Notes: generated by a model from the sequence alone, not told the origin. Shown: positions 39,757 to 50,343, counted from the first letter of the stretch. The stretch: 64,000 nucleotides of DNA from Vibrio tubiashii (GCF_028551255.1 NZ_CP117029.1:2790001-2854000), one strand, 5' to 3'. A program made the numbers and translations.

Positions 39757-40725
39757 ATGGCATTGAACAAACTTATTAAAGTTGGTGCGATTGCAGCTGC
39801 TGTAATGGGCGCTGGCGCAGTTAACGCTCAAGAGTTCATCACTATTGGTACTGGTTCTGTAACTGGTGTTTACTACCCAACTGGTGGTGCAATTTGTAAG
39901 CTAGTTAACAAAGGCCGTAAAGAACACAATATTCGTTGTTCTGTAGAGTCGACTGGTGGTTCGATCTACAACGTGAACACTATCCGTGCAGGTGAACTAG
40001 ACTTCGGTATCGTTCAGTCTGATTGGCAGTACCACGGTTACAACGGTACAAGTAAGTTTGCTGAGCAAGGCCCGTACAAAGAGCTACGTGCAATGTTCTC
40101 TCTACACACAGAACCGTTCAACATCATCGCGCGCAGCGACGCTGGTATTGAAAACGTTTCTGACCTAAAAGGTAAACGTGTAAACATCGGTAACCCAGGT
40201 TCTGGTGACCGCGCAACAATGGGCGTTGTGATGGAAGCTATGGGTTGGACGAACGACGACTTCAAACTGGCTTCTGAGCTGAAAGGTTCTGAGCGTTCTC
40301 AAGCACTTTGTGACAACAAGATTGATGCGTTTGTTTACGTAGTTGGCCATCCGAATGGATCTATCAAAGAAGCAACAACTTCATGTGATGCGAAGCTAGT
40401 TTCTGCAACTGGTGCGAAGATCGATGAAATCGTTGCTAACAACCCTTACTACGCATACAGCACAGTACCTGCAGGCATGTACCGTGGTACAGACAAAGAC
40501 GTAAACAGCTTTGGTGTTGCTGCAACTATGGTAACAACAACAGACGTTTCTGACGAAGTTGCTTACAACGTTGCTAAATCTGTATTTGAAAACTTCGATA
40601 CGTTCAAGCGCCTACACCCAGCGTTTGCAAACTTGAAGAAAGAAGACATGGTGAAAGCTGGTCTTTCTATCCCTCTACACCCAGGTGCAGAGAAGTACTA
40701 CAAAGAGATCGGTCTACTTAAGTAA
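39757..40725 (+). CDS. TAXI-family TRAP transporter solute-binding protein
   Basis: 322 residues from the ATG at 39757, which has AAGGAAGGG upstream and gives a clean signal peptide (cut after VNA, residue 25); an ATG seven codons earlier is possible. The mature start ITIGTGSVTGVYYPTGG is the TAXI hallmark. It captures a carboxylate-type solute (glutamate or a related acid in characterised members) and delivers it to the fused permease encoded next. High-expression codon use. Confidence 0.94.
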   Translation: MALNKLIKVGAIAAAVMGAGAVNAQEFITIGTGSVTGVYYPTGGAICKLVNKGRKEHNIRCSVESTGGSIYNVNTIRAGELDFGIVQSDWQYHGYNGTSKFAEQGPYKELRAMFSLHTEPFNIIARSDAGIENVSDLKGKRVNIGNPGSGDRATMGVVMEAMGWTNDDFKLASELKGSERSQALCDNKIDAFVYVVGHPNGSIKEATTSCDAKLVSATGAKIDEIVANNPYYAYSTVPAGMYRGTDKDVNSFGVAATMVTTTDVSDEVAYNVAKSVFENFDTFKRLHPAFANLKKEDMVKAGLSIPLHPGAEKYYKEIGLLK

Positions 40726-40744
40726 GTTAAGTAAGCGCTCTTTA

Positions 40745-40768
40745 CCAAGGAGGCAGATGCCTCCTTGG
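40745..40768 (+). terminator. Hairpin between binding protein and permease genes
   Basis: CCAAGGAGGC, loop AGAT, GCCTCCTTGG. Without a long T-run it may be partial, giving more binding protein than permease. Confidence 0.7.
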
Positions 40769-40958
40769 TTCGTAGTCGCAGCGACTAAACCGCTGCATTC
40801 AAATTTTGAGTTTCACACTCTTGAAACTCACCCTCGTTTTATACCTAAGAAAACCACACAACTGAGCAATATTTCATCTTTTCGCTACACTAAAAGATGC
40901 TAAATAAAGGTTCTCATAATCATAAATATACGGACCATTTATAATAAGGATTAAGTAC

Positions 40959-43538
40959 ATGTCGAAGACAACAGCTCCGTCTCAAGATGTGCAAGAAATG
41001 GTAGCTCAATCCGATACAGGTGCACGTGCCCCGCTAGGGCTTTCTGGTCGCATCTTATGGTTTGTGCCGCTATGTTGGTCACTGTTCCAACTTTGGTACG
41101 CATCCCCTCTGCCGTTCATTTTTAATTTTGGCGTACTCAACGATACTGAAGCGCGTTCAATTCACCTGATGTTTGCAGTGTTCCTTGCGTTTACAGCGTA
41201 CCCTGCGATGAAAACCTCTCCTAGAGATCGCATTCCAGCGATAGATTGGTTGCTTGCTTTGGCAGGTAGTTTTTCTGCTGCTTATATCTACATTTTCTAT
41301 ACCGAGCTTGCGGGTCGTTCAGGCGCGCCAACAACGCTCGATATTGTTGTTGCCGTAATAGGCATGGTGTTACTCCTTGAAGCGACTCGTCGTGCTCTTG
41401 GGCCACCGTTAATGGTTGTCGCTGCAGTCTTCCTACTGTACACCTTTGGCGGTCCATACATGCCAGACGTGATTGCTCACAAAGGTGCTAGCCTTAACAA
41501 GGCGATGTCTCACCTGTGGCTAACTACCGAAGGTGTTTTCGGTGTTGCACTAGGCGTATCAACCTCATTTGTTTTCTTGTTTGTACTCTTTGGTGCCATG
41601 CTAGAGCGTGCCGGTGCGGGTGCTTACTTTATTAAAGTGGCGTTCTCGCTTCTTGGACATATGAAAGGCGGCCCTGCGAAAGCTGCCGTAGTCGCATCTG
41701 GCCTATCAGGGCTCGTGTCAGGATCTTCAATCGCTAACGTTGTAACGACGGGTACTTTCACTATTCCCCTAATGAAACGCGTTGGTTTCCCGGGAACAAA
41801 AGCAGGCGCGGTAGAAGTTGCCGCTTCAACCAACGGTCAGCTAACGCCACCTATCATGGGCGCAGCCGCTTTCCTTATGGTGGAATATGTCGGTATCTCG
41901 TATGTCGAGGTCATTAAGGCTGCGATTCTTCCTGCTCTAATCTCGTACATCGCTCTGATCTACATTGTTCACTTAGAAGCATGTAAAGCAGGGATGACTG
42001 GTCTTCCTCGTCGTCATAACCCAACACTGCTTGCTAGCTTACTTTCATTTACAGGCACCATTCTTGGTCTGTGCGTGATCAGTGCCGTGGTTTACTATGG
42101 TGTCGGCTGGACTAAAGACGTTTTCGGTGACGCAGCCACTCCAATTGTGACTGTCGCGCTGCTATTAGCTTATGTTGGCCTAGTCAATATCTCCGCTAGA
42201 TACGCCAAAGAAGGCGCAATCGAGATCGATGCTGAACTGACCGAAGTACCAGATCCAGGTCCAACGATTAAGTCAGGCCTGCACTACCTACTGCCAATCG
42301 TCGTTCTAGTGTGGTGTTTGACAGTAGAGCGTTTCTCTCCTGGCTTATCCGCTTTCTGGGCAACGGTATTCATGATCTTTATCTTGATCACTCAACGCCC
42401 TCTAATGGCAGTCATGTCAAAGCAAGGCTCTATTGCCGAGCAAACAAAAGAAGGCTTTGTTGATCTGCTAGAAAGCCTTGTCTCAGGCGCACGTAACATG
42501 ATTGGTATCGGTGTCGCGACTGCGGCGGCTGGTACAGTTGTAGGTGTTGTGACGCTAACGGGTATCGGTTTAGTGATGACGGACTTCGTCGAGTTTATCT
42601 CTGGCGGTAACATCATCCTAATGCTTCTGTTCACAGCCGTGATCAGTCTTATCTTAGGTATGGGTCTACCTACAACAGCAAACTATATTGTTGTATCGAC
42701 TCTAATGGCTCCAGTTATCGTTACCCTAGGTGCACAAAGTGGTTTGATCATCCCTCTCATTGCCGTTCACCTATTTGTGTTCTACTTCGGTATCCTTGCG
42801 GATGATACTCCGCCTGTAGGTCTTGCTGCCTTTGCGGCTGCGGCAATTGCTAAGTCAGATCCAATCCGAACCGGTATTCAGGGCTTTACCTACGATATTC
42901 GAACCGCGATCTTACCATTTATGTTCATCTTCAATACTCAGCTCCTGTTGATGGGTATCGATTCATGGTGGCATTTGTTGCTCACGATCATATCTTCCGT
43001 GATTGCAATGCTGATATTCTCTGCTGCAACACAAGGCTGGTGGTTTACTAAAAACAAATGGTGGGAGACTGTCCTACTACTTGCTTTGACCTTTACCTTC
43101 TTCCGTCCTGGGTTCTGGTGGGATCAAATCTACCCAGCCAAAGTACTTTACCCGGGTACAGAGATCGCACAGATCACTGAAGGGCTCAAAGTCGGTGAAG
43201 AGATTGAGCTGCTTGTTGCCGGTGAAAACCTAGAAGGTGATTACATCTCTAAAACGGTTCGCCTACCGTTTGAAGATAAAGCAACAACAGCCGAAGATCG
43301 TATTGCTTCGATGGGCCTAATGCTAAACAATTCCAATGGCCGTATGTTGGTCGACATGGTTGAATTTGGTAGCCCTGCAGAGTCAGCCGGTGTTGATTTT
43401 GACTGGGAGATTCGTTCAGTCGTTGTTGAAGCGGATCGACCAATGAAAGAGTGGGTGTTTGTCCCAGCTCTACTCATCTTAATTGGCCTTGGTCTCAACC
43501 AAAAACGACGAGCTCGAAAGGAACAGATGAGCGCGTAA
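40959..43538 (+). CDS. TRAP transporter fused permease (4TM/12TM)
   Basis: 859 residues. The small (DctQ-like) and large (DctM-like) permease parts are joined in one chain, as usual for TAXI systems. Many membrane helices are visible from residue 30 to 690, with conserved loops SGLVSGSSIANVVTTG and LGMGLPTTANYI. After residue 720 comes a periplasmic PDZ-like segment (EFGSPAESAGVDFDWEI) and a last helix, the DUF3394-type tail. It works with the preceding binding protein using an ion gradient. Confidence 0.95.
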   Translation: MSKTTAPSQDVQEMVAQSDTGARAPLGLSGRILWFVPLCWSLFQLWYASPLPFIFNFGVLNDTEARSIHLMFAVFLAFTAYPAMKTSPRDRIPAIDWLLALAGSFSAAYIYIFYTELAGRSGAPTTLDIVVAVIGMVLLLEATRRALGPPLMVVAAVFLLYTFGGPYMPDVIAHKGASLNKAMSHLWLTTEGVFGVALGVSTSFVFLFVLFGAMLERAGAGAYFIKVAFSLLGHMKGGPAKAAVVASGLSGLVSGSSIANVVTTGTFTIPLMKRVGFPGTKAGAVEVAASTNGQLTPPIMGAAAFLMVEYVGISYVEVIKAAILPALISYIALIYIVHLEACKAGMTGLPRRHNPTLLASLLSFTGTILGLCVISAVVYYGVGWTKDVFGDAATPIVTVALLLAYVGLVNISARYAKEGAIEIDAELTEVPDPGPTIKSGLHYLLPIVVLVWCLTVERFSPGLSAFWATVFMIFILITQRPLMAVMSKQGSIAEQTKEGFVDLLESLVSGARNMIGIGVATAAAGTVVGVVTLTGIGLVMTDFVEFISGGNIILMLLFTAVISLILGMGLPTTANYIVVSTLMAPVIVTLGAQSGLIIPLIAVHLFVFYFGILADDTPPVGLAAFAAAAIAKSDPIRTGIQGFTYDIRTAILPFMFIFNTQLLLMGIDSWWHLLLTIISSVIAMLIFSAATQGWWFTKNKWWETVLLLALTFTFFRPGFWWDQIYPAKVLYPGTEIAQITEGLKVGEEIELLVAGENLEGDYISKTVRLPFEDKATTAEDRIASMGLMLNNSNGRMLVDMVEFGSPAESAGVDFDWEIRSVVVEADRPMKEWVFVPALLILIGLGLNQKRRARKEQMSA

Positions 43539-43639
43539 CTTAGTCAGCCCTGCATTGTATGTGGGGCTACACTTAAACTAAGGATGCATTAACATCGCCT
43601 GTTGTCTGTAGCAACAGGTGACGAAATAGAGAAATAACA

Positions 43640-44080
43640 ATGTATAAGCAAATTCTTGTTCCAGTCGATCTCAATGACAAAGGTTTCTCAGATAAAGCGG
43701 TCGAGCTGGCCGTTTGGCATGCTAAGCATTCCAATGCTGAAGTACACTTACTTAATGTGCTGCCTGGTATTCATATGTCGATGGTCGCGACCTATTTCCC
43801 AAAAGACGCGGCACTAAAAATGAAAGCTGATGTCGAAAGTCAGTTGAAAGACTTTGCGGTTAGGCATATCGATGAAGATGTGGTGTACAAAGTTCATGTT
43901 GCGGAAGGTAAACCTTACTCGACCATTTTAGACTTCGCCGAAAAACTAGGCGCGGATCTAATTGTGATGCCAAGCCATAAGCGCTCTAAGATTGATAAAG
44001 TCGTACTTGGTTCGGTTGCCAGTAAAGTGGTACAGAATTCACCGATTAATGTCTTGGTCGTCAAGCCACAAGGCTCATAA
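43640..44080 (+). CDS. Universal stress protein, UspA family
   Basis: 146 residues. MYKQILVPVDLNDKG and the ATP-binding G-x2-G-x9-G(S/T) pattern (GSVASKVVQNSPINVLVV, about 125-142) are present. Genes of this type follow TRAP transporters in other bacteria (for example TeaD with TeaABC), where they modulate transport. The gap to the permease is 101 bases, so it belongs to the same cluster and possibly the same operon. Confidence 0.92.
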   Translation: MYKQILVPVDLNDKGFSDKAVELAVWHAKHSNAEVHLLNVLPGIHMSMVATYFPKDAALKMKADVESQLKDFAVRHIDEDVVYKVHVAEGKPYSTILDFAEKLGADLIVMPSHKRSKIDKVVLGSVASKVVQNSPINVLVVKPQGS

Positions 44081-44095
44081 AATAGTAAACTTAAC

Positions 44096-44123
44096 AAAAA
44101 GGCGCTCGGTGAGCGCCTTTTTA
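44096..44123 (+). terminator. Terminator after the UspA gene
   Basis: AAAAAGGCGCTC, loop GGT, GAGCGCC and five T. Confidence 0.9.
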
Positions 44124-44223
44124 ATAGGTATTGACTATTAATTGTATTGAAACAAGCCATTTCACTTAGTGCGAATAATTCTCAATAATAACCCTATCGC
44201 AAGACATTACACGGGTTATCAAG

Positions 44224-44616
44224 ATGAAGAAAACAATCACATTCGCAACCATTCACTTTACGATTGCATTTACAGTCGCCTACTTACTGACTGGTGATAT
44301 TCTGATTGGTAGCCTTATCGCTATGATTGAACCGTCAGTCAACACAGTCGCTTTCTACATCCATGAGCGCGTGTGGTCAAAGAGTAAGTTACTGTCCAAT
44401 TTATCTCGCTCGACAAAAATCAAAACCACTAGCTTTGCCGTTGTTCACTTCAGTGTCGCGTTTGGTGTAGTTTATCTGATGACTGGCGATGCGTTTGTCG
44501 GTGGCATCATGGCAGCCATCGAGCCTTCAATTAATACCGTTGCCTACTATTTTCACGAAAAAGTTTGGCTACGCAAGCAGCAGGAGACTCAGTACTGGGG
44601 CTGTGCTCACGCTTAA
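44224..44616 (+). CDS. DUF2061 membrane protein with two internal repeats
   Basis: 130 residues made of two similar halves: each has a TFA-IHF-type helix, a YL-TGD turn, a second helix and an IEPS-NTVA-Y-HE-VW ending (about 5-57 and 64-113). This points to tandem duplication of a DUF2061 unit, giving about four membrane helices. The function of the family is unknown. Its stop overlaps that of the converging gene at TTAA. Confidence 0.85.
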   Translation: MKKTITFATIHFTIAFTVAYLLTGDILIGSLIAMIEPSVNTVAFYIHERVWSKSKLLSNLSRSTKIKTTSFAVVHFSVAFGVVYLMTGDAFVGGIMAAIEPSINTVAYYFHEKVWLRKQQETQYWGCAHA

Positions 44617-45416
44617 AGCGGATAGTGAGAGACACACATATCTTTACTTAGCCCAATGTGAAAACGTTGGGTTTGACCATCGAGAGTCACCTCAAGCAAG
44701 TACAAGTCTTCGAGCTTGGGGTTTTCGTTATCGGCATAGATAGGCGCTTCAATCTGAAACAGTGCACTCGCATGAGTGTCTCGTACATCAATGGGCAGGT
44801 GGTAAGTCATACCATTAAACTTGACCGATGCGGAAACTAAGCCGGGAGAGTATGTCTTGTAGTGCAGATCGACCAAAAACTCACAGCCACCACCATGGTG
44901 CCAAATTTGCTCAGTGGTCACATGCTCTAGGCGGACGTTACGAATGAACTGAAGTCGTGGAGTATGCCAGATGCCTAGGCGTTCATCATGCTTGTGATAT
45001 TCAGGCGCGCCAAGTTGGCAGAGGTCTTGGCCCTCTTCTTCACCGAGTAACCAATCCTCATCTTCCTGTAAAAAGAGAACTTCAAAACGATTTCGCCCCA
45101 TCTGCAGATATGGGCGGATATCTTTCTTGTATTCTGCTTGAGTCTGATCGCAATCGAAGACCGCAACACCGTTAATACGGACTTCAGCGTGATAATCGAC
45201 ACCAGACATGATCAAATCAACGGATGGAAAAGCCAGCATGGCTTCATCGACCTCAATGTCATGCATGAGGTGCCATTCTTGTGCAACAATGTCAGATTCA
45301 GATAAGGAATCAGGCAGTACCTGACTTAGCGGTGCAGGAAAAGTAATATCATCCTGAGGGATAGATAAATCGGTCAAAGGTGACACTTGCCAAAGGCCTG
45401 CAAGGGAGAGTTCCAT
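44613..45416 (-). CDS. GH2/beta-mannosidase-type sugar-binding domain protein
   Basis: 267 residues. It begins MELSLAGLWQVSPL and contains DLIMSGVDYHAEVRING and GRNRFEV, the jelly-roll sugar-binding part found at the start of family 2 glycosidases and beta-mannosidases. The catalytic barrel is absent, so it is not an enzyme by this evidence. No signal peptide is seen. It may be a lone carbohydrate-binding protein of unknown role. Confidence 0.8.
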   Translation of the reverse strand: MELSLAGLWQVSPLTDLSIPQDDITFPAPLSQVLPDSLSESDIVAQEWHLMHDIEVDEAMLAFPSVDLIMSGVDYHAEVRINGVAVFDCDQTQAEYKKDIRPYLQMGRNRFEVLFLQEDEDWLLGEEEGQDLCQLGAPEYHKHDERLGIWHTPRLQFIRNVRLEHVTTEQIWHHGGGCEFLVDLHYKTYSPGLVSASVKFNGMTYHLPIDVRDTHASALFQIEAPIYADNENPKLEDLYLLEVTLDGQTQRFHIGLSKDMCVSHYPL

Positions 45417-45552
45417 ATATCTAAATCTTGTCCTAGATCAAAGTTGCCTGATTATAATGCCAACTCGATAAGAAAAGATATAAGTGGTTTAAGACAAAAT
45501 AAAAATACCAGCCGATTGGCTGGTATTAAAAAAAACGGATTAAAAGAAGAGA

Positions 45553-45963
45553 TTACTCTTCGTCATCTTCTTCTGGGTAAAGGGCATCTTCACCTTCATA
45601 GTAGGTGCCCCAACCGTCATAAATAATGTCGAACTTTTCAGCAAGGTGGACAAGCTTTTCAACTTGAGCGTCAATTGCTTCAGGGTTTAGAGCAGATTCC
45701 ATCGTTGCATCACAGCAAAGTAGCTTCTTGCCGTCTTCATCTTCTGTCTCTTCTGCTTCAAGCACTTCGAAACCCATCTTGAAGGCTTCAACAACGGCTT
45801 TCTCTAGCGTGTTAAAATCTTCAGCGAACAGATGGTGCTCAATTTCGTACAGTGCATCTGGATCACTGCCGTCTTCTAATAAGGCTTGGATGATTTCGCG
45901 AGTCTCTTCCTTTTGAATCTCAATTAATTCTTCAACAGATAGATATTCATCTTCGTGAGACAT
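45553..45963 (-). CDS. rraB: Ribonuclease E inhibitor RraB
   Basis: 136 residues from MSHEDEYL (GGAG eight bases upstream). Strongly acidic, with an N-terminal [28 protein letters not shown] and a [25 protein letters not shown] tail in parts. RraB binds RNase E and alters degradosome make-up and mRNA decay in E. coli. Confidence 0.95.
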   Translation of the reverse strand: MSHEDEYLSVEELIEIQKEETREIIQALLEDGSDPDALYEIEHHLFAEDFNTLEKAVVEAFKMGFEVLEAEETEDEDGKKLLCCDATMESALNPEAIDAQVEKLVHLAEKFDIIYDGWGTYYEGEDALYPEEDDEE

Positions 45964-46529
45964 ATGTTGTGCTCCAGATAGTGACAAAGTTGATCATAAT
46001 TTACCGCGACGAAATATCGCATGGATCCAAGCAAATTACTACCCAGAATGTAGTTCGATCCTGATCTTTCTTTGTCACTTCAACTTAGATCAAGTCAGAT
46101 CCGCCGCTCAAGTAGAGAAATTAACAATTTTTTATCATGGGAGCGATTCAGCATTTTCTCTCAATTGATACATCTTCTCTTTAATCAAGGTAAGTGCGTT
46201 TTTATCTTAAGGCTGTGCATAGAGCCCTAAAGAGGGCAATTGCATAAAACCCATACTAATTTCATCCAAAGCGCTAAAATTCTGCATAGCTATGCTTTTC
46301 ATGATTAAAAATTGGCAAATGAGCAGCAAAAACTGACCGCATAGCAACGCAACTTAGTCAGCAATCAATGATAAATACAAAATATCAAAAACGCTCACAA
46401 AAAACACAAAACACAGAAATTTAAGCCAATTTAACTTCAATTACTAGATAACTCATCCAATTAATCGACTTGCATCTTTATAACAAACTTGTCATAAATA
46501 CGCTCTGGAACTAATTGTAAGGATACAAA
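45964..46529. promoter_or_regulatory. Intergenic region before arcA
   Basis: 566 AT-rich bases without a gene. GCATAGCTATGC at 46284-46295 equals the palindrome before argR and is a likely ArgR site. TTGATCATAA and TTTAATCAAGG are half-sites of FNR type, but no complete FNR box is visible. The arcA ribosome site is TAAGGA at 46518-46523. Confidence 0.45.
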
Positions 46530-47750
46530 ATGAGTAAGTTGTACGTAGGCTCAGAAGTTGGTCAACTAAGACGAGTACTATTAAATCGTCCAGAGCGAGC
46601 ACTCACCCACTTAACCCCATCGAACTGTCATGAACTCTTATTTGACGACGTGTTAGCGGTTGAAGCCGCGGGTGAAGAGCACGACAAGTTTGCCGAAACT
46701 TTACGTAGCCAAGACGTTGAAGTTTTACTGCTTCACGACCTACTTGTTGAAACTCTTGCTGTTGATGAGGCGAAAACTTGGCTCCTCAACACTCAGATTT
46801 CAGATTTCCGTTACGGTCCTACCTTTGCTAAAGACTTACGTCATTACCTGTCTGAAATGGACAACGAGCACCTAGCAACCGTATTGCTTGGCGGTTTGGC
46901 CTATTCAGAGCTACCGATTCAATCATCTTCAATGCTGCCGCGTATGCATCGCCCATTGGATTTCGTGATTGAGCCTCTTCCTAACCATCTGTTTACTCGT
47001 GATACATCTTGTTGGGTCTATGGTGGTGTGTCACTCAATCCAATGATGAAACCTGCTCGTCAGCGTGAAACTAACCATTTGCGCGCCATCTATCGTTGGC
47101 ACCCAGTATTTGCAGGCCAAGATTTCATTAAGTACTTCGGTGATGAAGACTTGCACTACGACAACGCCAATATTGAAGGCGGTGACGTACTAGTGATTGG
47201 TAAAGGCGCAGTTCTTGTCGGTATGTCAGAACGTACTACAGCGCAAGGTGTTGAGAACTTGGCCGCTAGCCTGTTTAAACATGGTCAAGCTAAGCAAGTT
47301 ATCGCTATCGAATTGCCTAAGCACCGTTCATGCATGCATTTAGACACCGTTATGACTCATATGGATATTGATACTTTCTCGGTGTATCCAGAGATCATGC
47401 GTAAAGACCTCAACACTTGGCGCCTGACTCCGAAAGATGACGGCGATATGAAAGTTGAGAAAGTACCAAGCTTTATCCATGCGATTGAAGAAGCGCTAGG
47501 CTTGGATTACCTTAAGATCATTACTACAGGCGGTGACAGCTACGAAGCTGAGCGTGAGCAATGGAATGATGCCAACAACGTATTAACCGTGAAACCAGGC
47601 GTTGTAATTGGTTATGAACGTAACGTCTACACCAACGAAAAGTACGATAAAGCGGGTATCAAGGTACTTACCATTCCAGGTAATGAACTCGGCCGCGGCC
47701 GTGGTGGCGCGCGCTGTATGAGTTGTCCGATTGAAAGGGATGGCATCTAG
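46530..47750 (+). CDS. arcA: Arginine deiminase
   Basis: 406 residues. It hydrolyses arginine to citrulline and ammonia, the first step of the arginine deiminase pathway. Active-site segments: FTRDTSCWV (about 158), EGGDVLVIG (about 217), HLDTVMTH (His about 270) and the nucleophile Cys in GGARCMSCP (about 398). The other pathway genes (arcB, arcC, antiporter) are not adjacent, unlike the usual operon. Probably controlled by ArgR through the palindrome at 46,284. Confidence 0.96.
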   Translation: MSKLYVGSEVGQLRRVLLNRPERALTHLTPSNCHELLFDDVLAVEAAGEEHDKFAETLRSQDVEVLLLHDLLVETLAVDEAKTWLLNTQISDFRYGPTFAKDLRHYLSEMDNEHLATVLLGGLAYSELPIQSSSMLPRMHRPLDFVIEPLPNHLFTRDTSCWVYGGVSLNPMMKPARQRETNHLRAIYRWHPVFAGQDFIKYFGDEDLHYDNANIEGGDVLVIGKGAVLVGMSERTTAQGVENLAASLFKHGQAKQVIAIELPKHRSCMHLDTVMTHMDIDTFSVYPEIMRKDLNTWRLTPKDDGDMKVEKVPSFIHAIEEALGLDYLKIITTGGDSYEAEREQWNDANNVLTVKPGVVIGYERNVYTNEKYDKAGIKVLTIPGNELGRGRGGARCMSCPIERDGI

Positions 47751-47784
47751 GGAAGCTGGATTCTGGAACGGGCTTCGCCCTACG

Positions 47785-47900
47785 TAGAGCTAGAGAGCTA
47801 GAGAGCTAGAGAGCTAGAGAGCTAGAGAGCTAGAGAGCTAGAGAGCTAGAGAGCTAGAGAGCTAGAGAGCTAGAGAGCTAGAGAGCTAGAGAGCTAGAGA
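47785..47900. repeat. About 14 copies of TAGAGAGC
   Basis: A nearly perfect octamer tandem array, ending just before the arcA terminator. Such an array can change length by slippage. It resembles the four-copy GAGAACTA array at 27,347. Confidence 0.95.
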
Positions 47901-47906
47901 AACTTT

Positions 47907-47937
47907 AAAGGGTTGGTACTATGTGCCAACCCTTTTT
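47907..47937 (+). terminator. Terminator after arcA
   Basis: AAAGGGTTGG, loop TACTATGTG, CCAACCC followed by five T. Confidence 0.88.
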
Positions 47938-48057
47938 ACTTCGGAACGCTTCGCTATGGATTCGGGATGCGGGAACGAAAACTCTCGAAGGACGAAGTCC
48001 GTTCCCGACTCTCGCGGGCAAGGCCCGATCTCGAAGCGGAAGCGTTCCCTCCTTCCC
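47938..48057. repeat. GC-rich fold-back stretch between arcA and tldD
   Basis: Several small palindromes (GGACGAAGTCC, GGGCAAGGCCC) and paired segments (CGGAACGCTTCG with CGAAGCGGAAGCG) occur. A related GGGCTTCGCCC lies at 47,771. The composition differs from both neighbours, like a dispersed intergenic repeat. Confidence 0.5.
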
Positions 48058-49503
48058 CTACTCCGTACCACCTACAGTGATAGAATCAAGCTTGAGCGTT
48101 GGCTGACCAACACCGACAGGGACACTCTGGCCTGCTTTACCACATACACCGACACCGCGGTCGATGCTGAGGTCATTACCGACCATAGACACTTGCTGCA
48201 TGGCTTCAATACCTGAGCCAATCAGTGTTGCGCCTTTGACTGGGCGAGTAATTTTGCCATCTTCAATCAAGTAAGCTTCAGAAGCTGAGAACACAAACTT
48301 ACCTGACGTAATATCAACCTGACCACCACCAAAGTTAGGCGCATACAGGCCTTTCTTAACCGTTGAGATGATCTCTTCTGGCGTGTGCTGACCTGGCAAC
48401 ATGTAGGTGTTAGTCATACGAGGCATAGGTAAATGCGCGTAAGACTCGCGGCGACCATTACCCGTTGGGTTCACGCCCATCAAACGGGCATTGAGCTTGT
48501 CCTGCATGTACCCTTTGAGTACACCATTTTCAATCAAGGTGTTGTATTGACCATTCACGCCTTCATCATCAACGTTTAACGAACCACGCAGATCTTTCAA
48601 TGTACCGTCATCAACAATAGTACAAAGCTCAGACGTTACTTTCTCGCCGACCTTGCCACTAAATACCGAAGACTCTTTACGGTTAAAGTCACCTTCAAGT
48701 CCGTGACCAACGGCTTCATGCAGTAACACACCCGGCCAACCAGAGCCGAGCACCACAGGCATCATGCCCGCAGGGGCGGCATCCGCTTCAAGATTAACGA
48801 GCGCCATGCGGATCGCTTCGTCTGCGTAGTGATACGCGACCTTGGCACCCTCTTCTTCAGTGAGGAAAAAGTCGTAACCAAATCGACCACCACCACCAGA
48901 GCTGCCACGTTCACGGCGGTCACCTTTTTGAGCCAGCACGCTAATCGACAAGCGCACAAGTGGGCGCACATCGCCGGCATAAGTGCCATCAGTTGCTGCA
49001 ACCAGCATTTGCTCATGCACACCGCTTAAGCTGATGGAAACTTCTTTGATCAATGGTTCCTTAGTACGAATATACGCATCAAGCTCTTTAAGCAACTGAG
49101 TCTTCTGCTCTTTCTCCCAGCTCTCTAGTGGGTTAGCAGCCGCATAGTAACTTTGATTATCGCTGCGCTTAAACGCCTGTACTTGACCGTTCTGACCTTG
49201 TTGGGCAATACCGCGAGCTGCAATAGCGCTTTGGGTCAAACCTTCAAGTTGGATTTGGTCTGAATAGGCAAAACCGGTTTTCTCGCCAGTGACAGCGCGA
49301 ACACCGACACCACGATCAATGTTGAAAGAGCCATCTTTGATAATGCTATCTTCTAGCACGAGAGATTCATGCCAGCTCGATTGGAAATAGATATCAGCGT
49401 AATCAATTTGGCGAGTCGCAATACTCGCTAACGTATCTGCAATATCTTGTTCACTAAGTCCGGCTGGCTTTAGCAACGCATCTTCTACATGATTTATTGT
49501 CAT
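48058..49503 (-). CDS. tldD: Metalloprotease TldD
   Basis: 481 residues. TldD with TldE (PmbA) forms a zinc protease that trims microcin B17 precursor and degrades unfolded peptides; CcdA antitoxin turnover is also reported. The zinc motif [15 protein letters not shown] (HExxxH, about 263) is intact. The partner gene is not in the window. It is the last gene of the mre-to-tldD line, nine bases after nit. Confidence 0.96.
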   Translation of the reverse strand: MTINHVEDALLKPAGLSEQDIADTLASIATRQIDYADIYFQSSWHESLVLEDSIIKDGSFNIDRGVGVRAVTGEKTGFAYSDQIQLEGLTQSAIAARGIAQQGQNGQVQAFKRSDNQSYYAAANPLESWEKEQKTQLLKELDAYIRTKEPLIKEVSISLSGVHEQMLVAATDGTYAGDVRPLVRLSISVLAQKGDRRERGSSGGGGRFGYDFFLTEEEGAKVAYHYADEAIRMALVNLEADAAPAGMMPVVLGSGWPGVLLHEAVGHGLEGDFNRKESSVFSGKVGEKVTSELCTIVDDGTLKDLRGSLNVDDEGVNGQYNTLIENGVLKGYMQDKLNARLMGVNPTGNGRRESYAHLPMPRMTNTYMLPGQHTPEEIISTVKKGLYAPNFGGGQVDITSGKFVFSASEAYLIEDGKITRPVKGATLIGSGIEAMQQVSMVGNDLSIDRGVGVCGKAGQSVPVGVGQPTLKLDSITVGGTE

Positions 49504-49512
49504 AGTTTGCTC

Positions 49513-50331
49513 TTAATTTTGTAACTGGTTGCTGAATCGAGCATGCTGACCCACTGGCATCGCAGCTCTCAATTCTTGTACTTGGCTGAGGTCGATATCG
49601 ACCAATAAATTACTTGCTTGATCGGCAAGAGTCGCGATCACTTCTCCCCATGGAGAGATAACCATAGAGTGTCCCCACGTTTCTCTTCCGCAAGGGTGAG
49701 TCCCGACTTGGTTAACAGCAATCAGCCAAGATTGAGTTTCAATCGCACGGGCACGAAGTAAGGTTTCCCAATGCGCCTTGCCCGTTACCGCCGTGAAAGC
49801 AGCAGGTACGAGTATCACGTTAGCGCCTAAGCGAGCTAACTCACTATACAAACTCGGAAAACGTACATCATAGCAGATACTCAGGCCAATATGGGCGAAT
49901 GGAGTAGGATAAGAAACCACGCTCGATCCCGGCGTAAAGGTTTCTGACTCTCGATAACGTTTATGACCGTCTGCAACATCAACGTCAAACATATGCAGCT
50001 TGTCATATTCAGCCACTAACTTGCCTTCAGGAGAATAGAGTAAGCTGGTTGTCGTAACACCTTGCTCTCGCTGAATAGGCAGACTACCTATGACCAACCA
50101 AACCGCATGCTCGCGCGCGATTTCAGAGAGTGCAGTTTGCAATTCTCCACCTTCAATCGGCTCTGCTGATTGGTGGTAGTCTTTACGACTACCAAACACT
50201 AATGCGTTTTCAGGTGTCACGATAAACTTCGCCCCCTGCTCGGCTAAGGTCGTCACTTGTTGACGGATATAGGCCAAATTCTCACTTGGATTTGGCCCTG
50301 AGGTCATTTGAATTAACCCAACTCGTTCCAT
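49513..50331 (-). CDS. Nitrilase-family amidase (Nit1/YbeM-like)
   Basis: 272 residues with the Glu-Lys-Cys catalytic set: TPENALV (Glu about 41), EYDKLHMFDV (Lys about 110) and LSICYDVRFP (Cys about 150). Members of this branch hydrolyse deaminated glutathione as a metabolite repair step; that substrate is likely but not proven here. It sits between yhdP and tldD as in other vibrios. Confidence 0.9.
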   Translation of the reverse strand: MERVGLIQMTSGPNPSENLAYIRQQVTTLAEQGAKFIVTPENALVFGSRKDYHQSAEPIEGGELQTALSEIAREHAVWLVIGSLPIQREQGVTTTSLLYSPEGKLVAEYDKLHMFDVDVADGHKRYRESETFTPGSSVVSYPTPFAHIGLSICYDVRFPSLYSELARLGANVILVPAAFTAVTGKAHWETLLRARAIETQSWLIAVNQVGTHPCGRETWGHSMVISPWGEVIATLADQASNLLVDIDLSQVQELRAAMPVGQHARFSNQLQN

Positions 50332-50343
50332 GAGTTCTATTCC

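Noticed and set aside
47785..47900. CRISPR array
   Set aside because: The repeat unit is 8 bases with no spacers and there are no cas genes.
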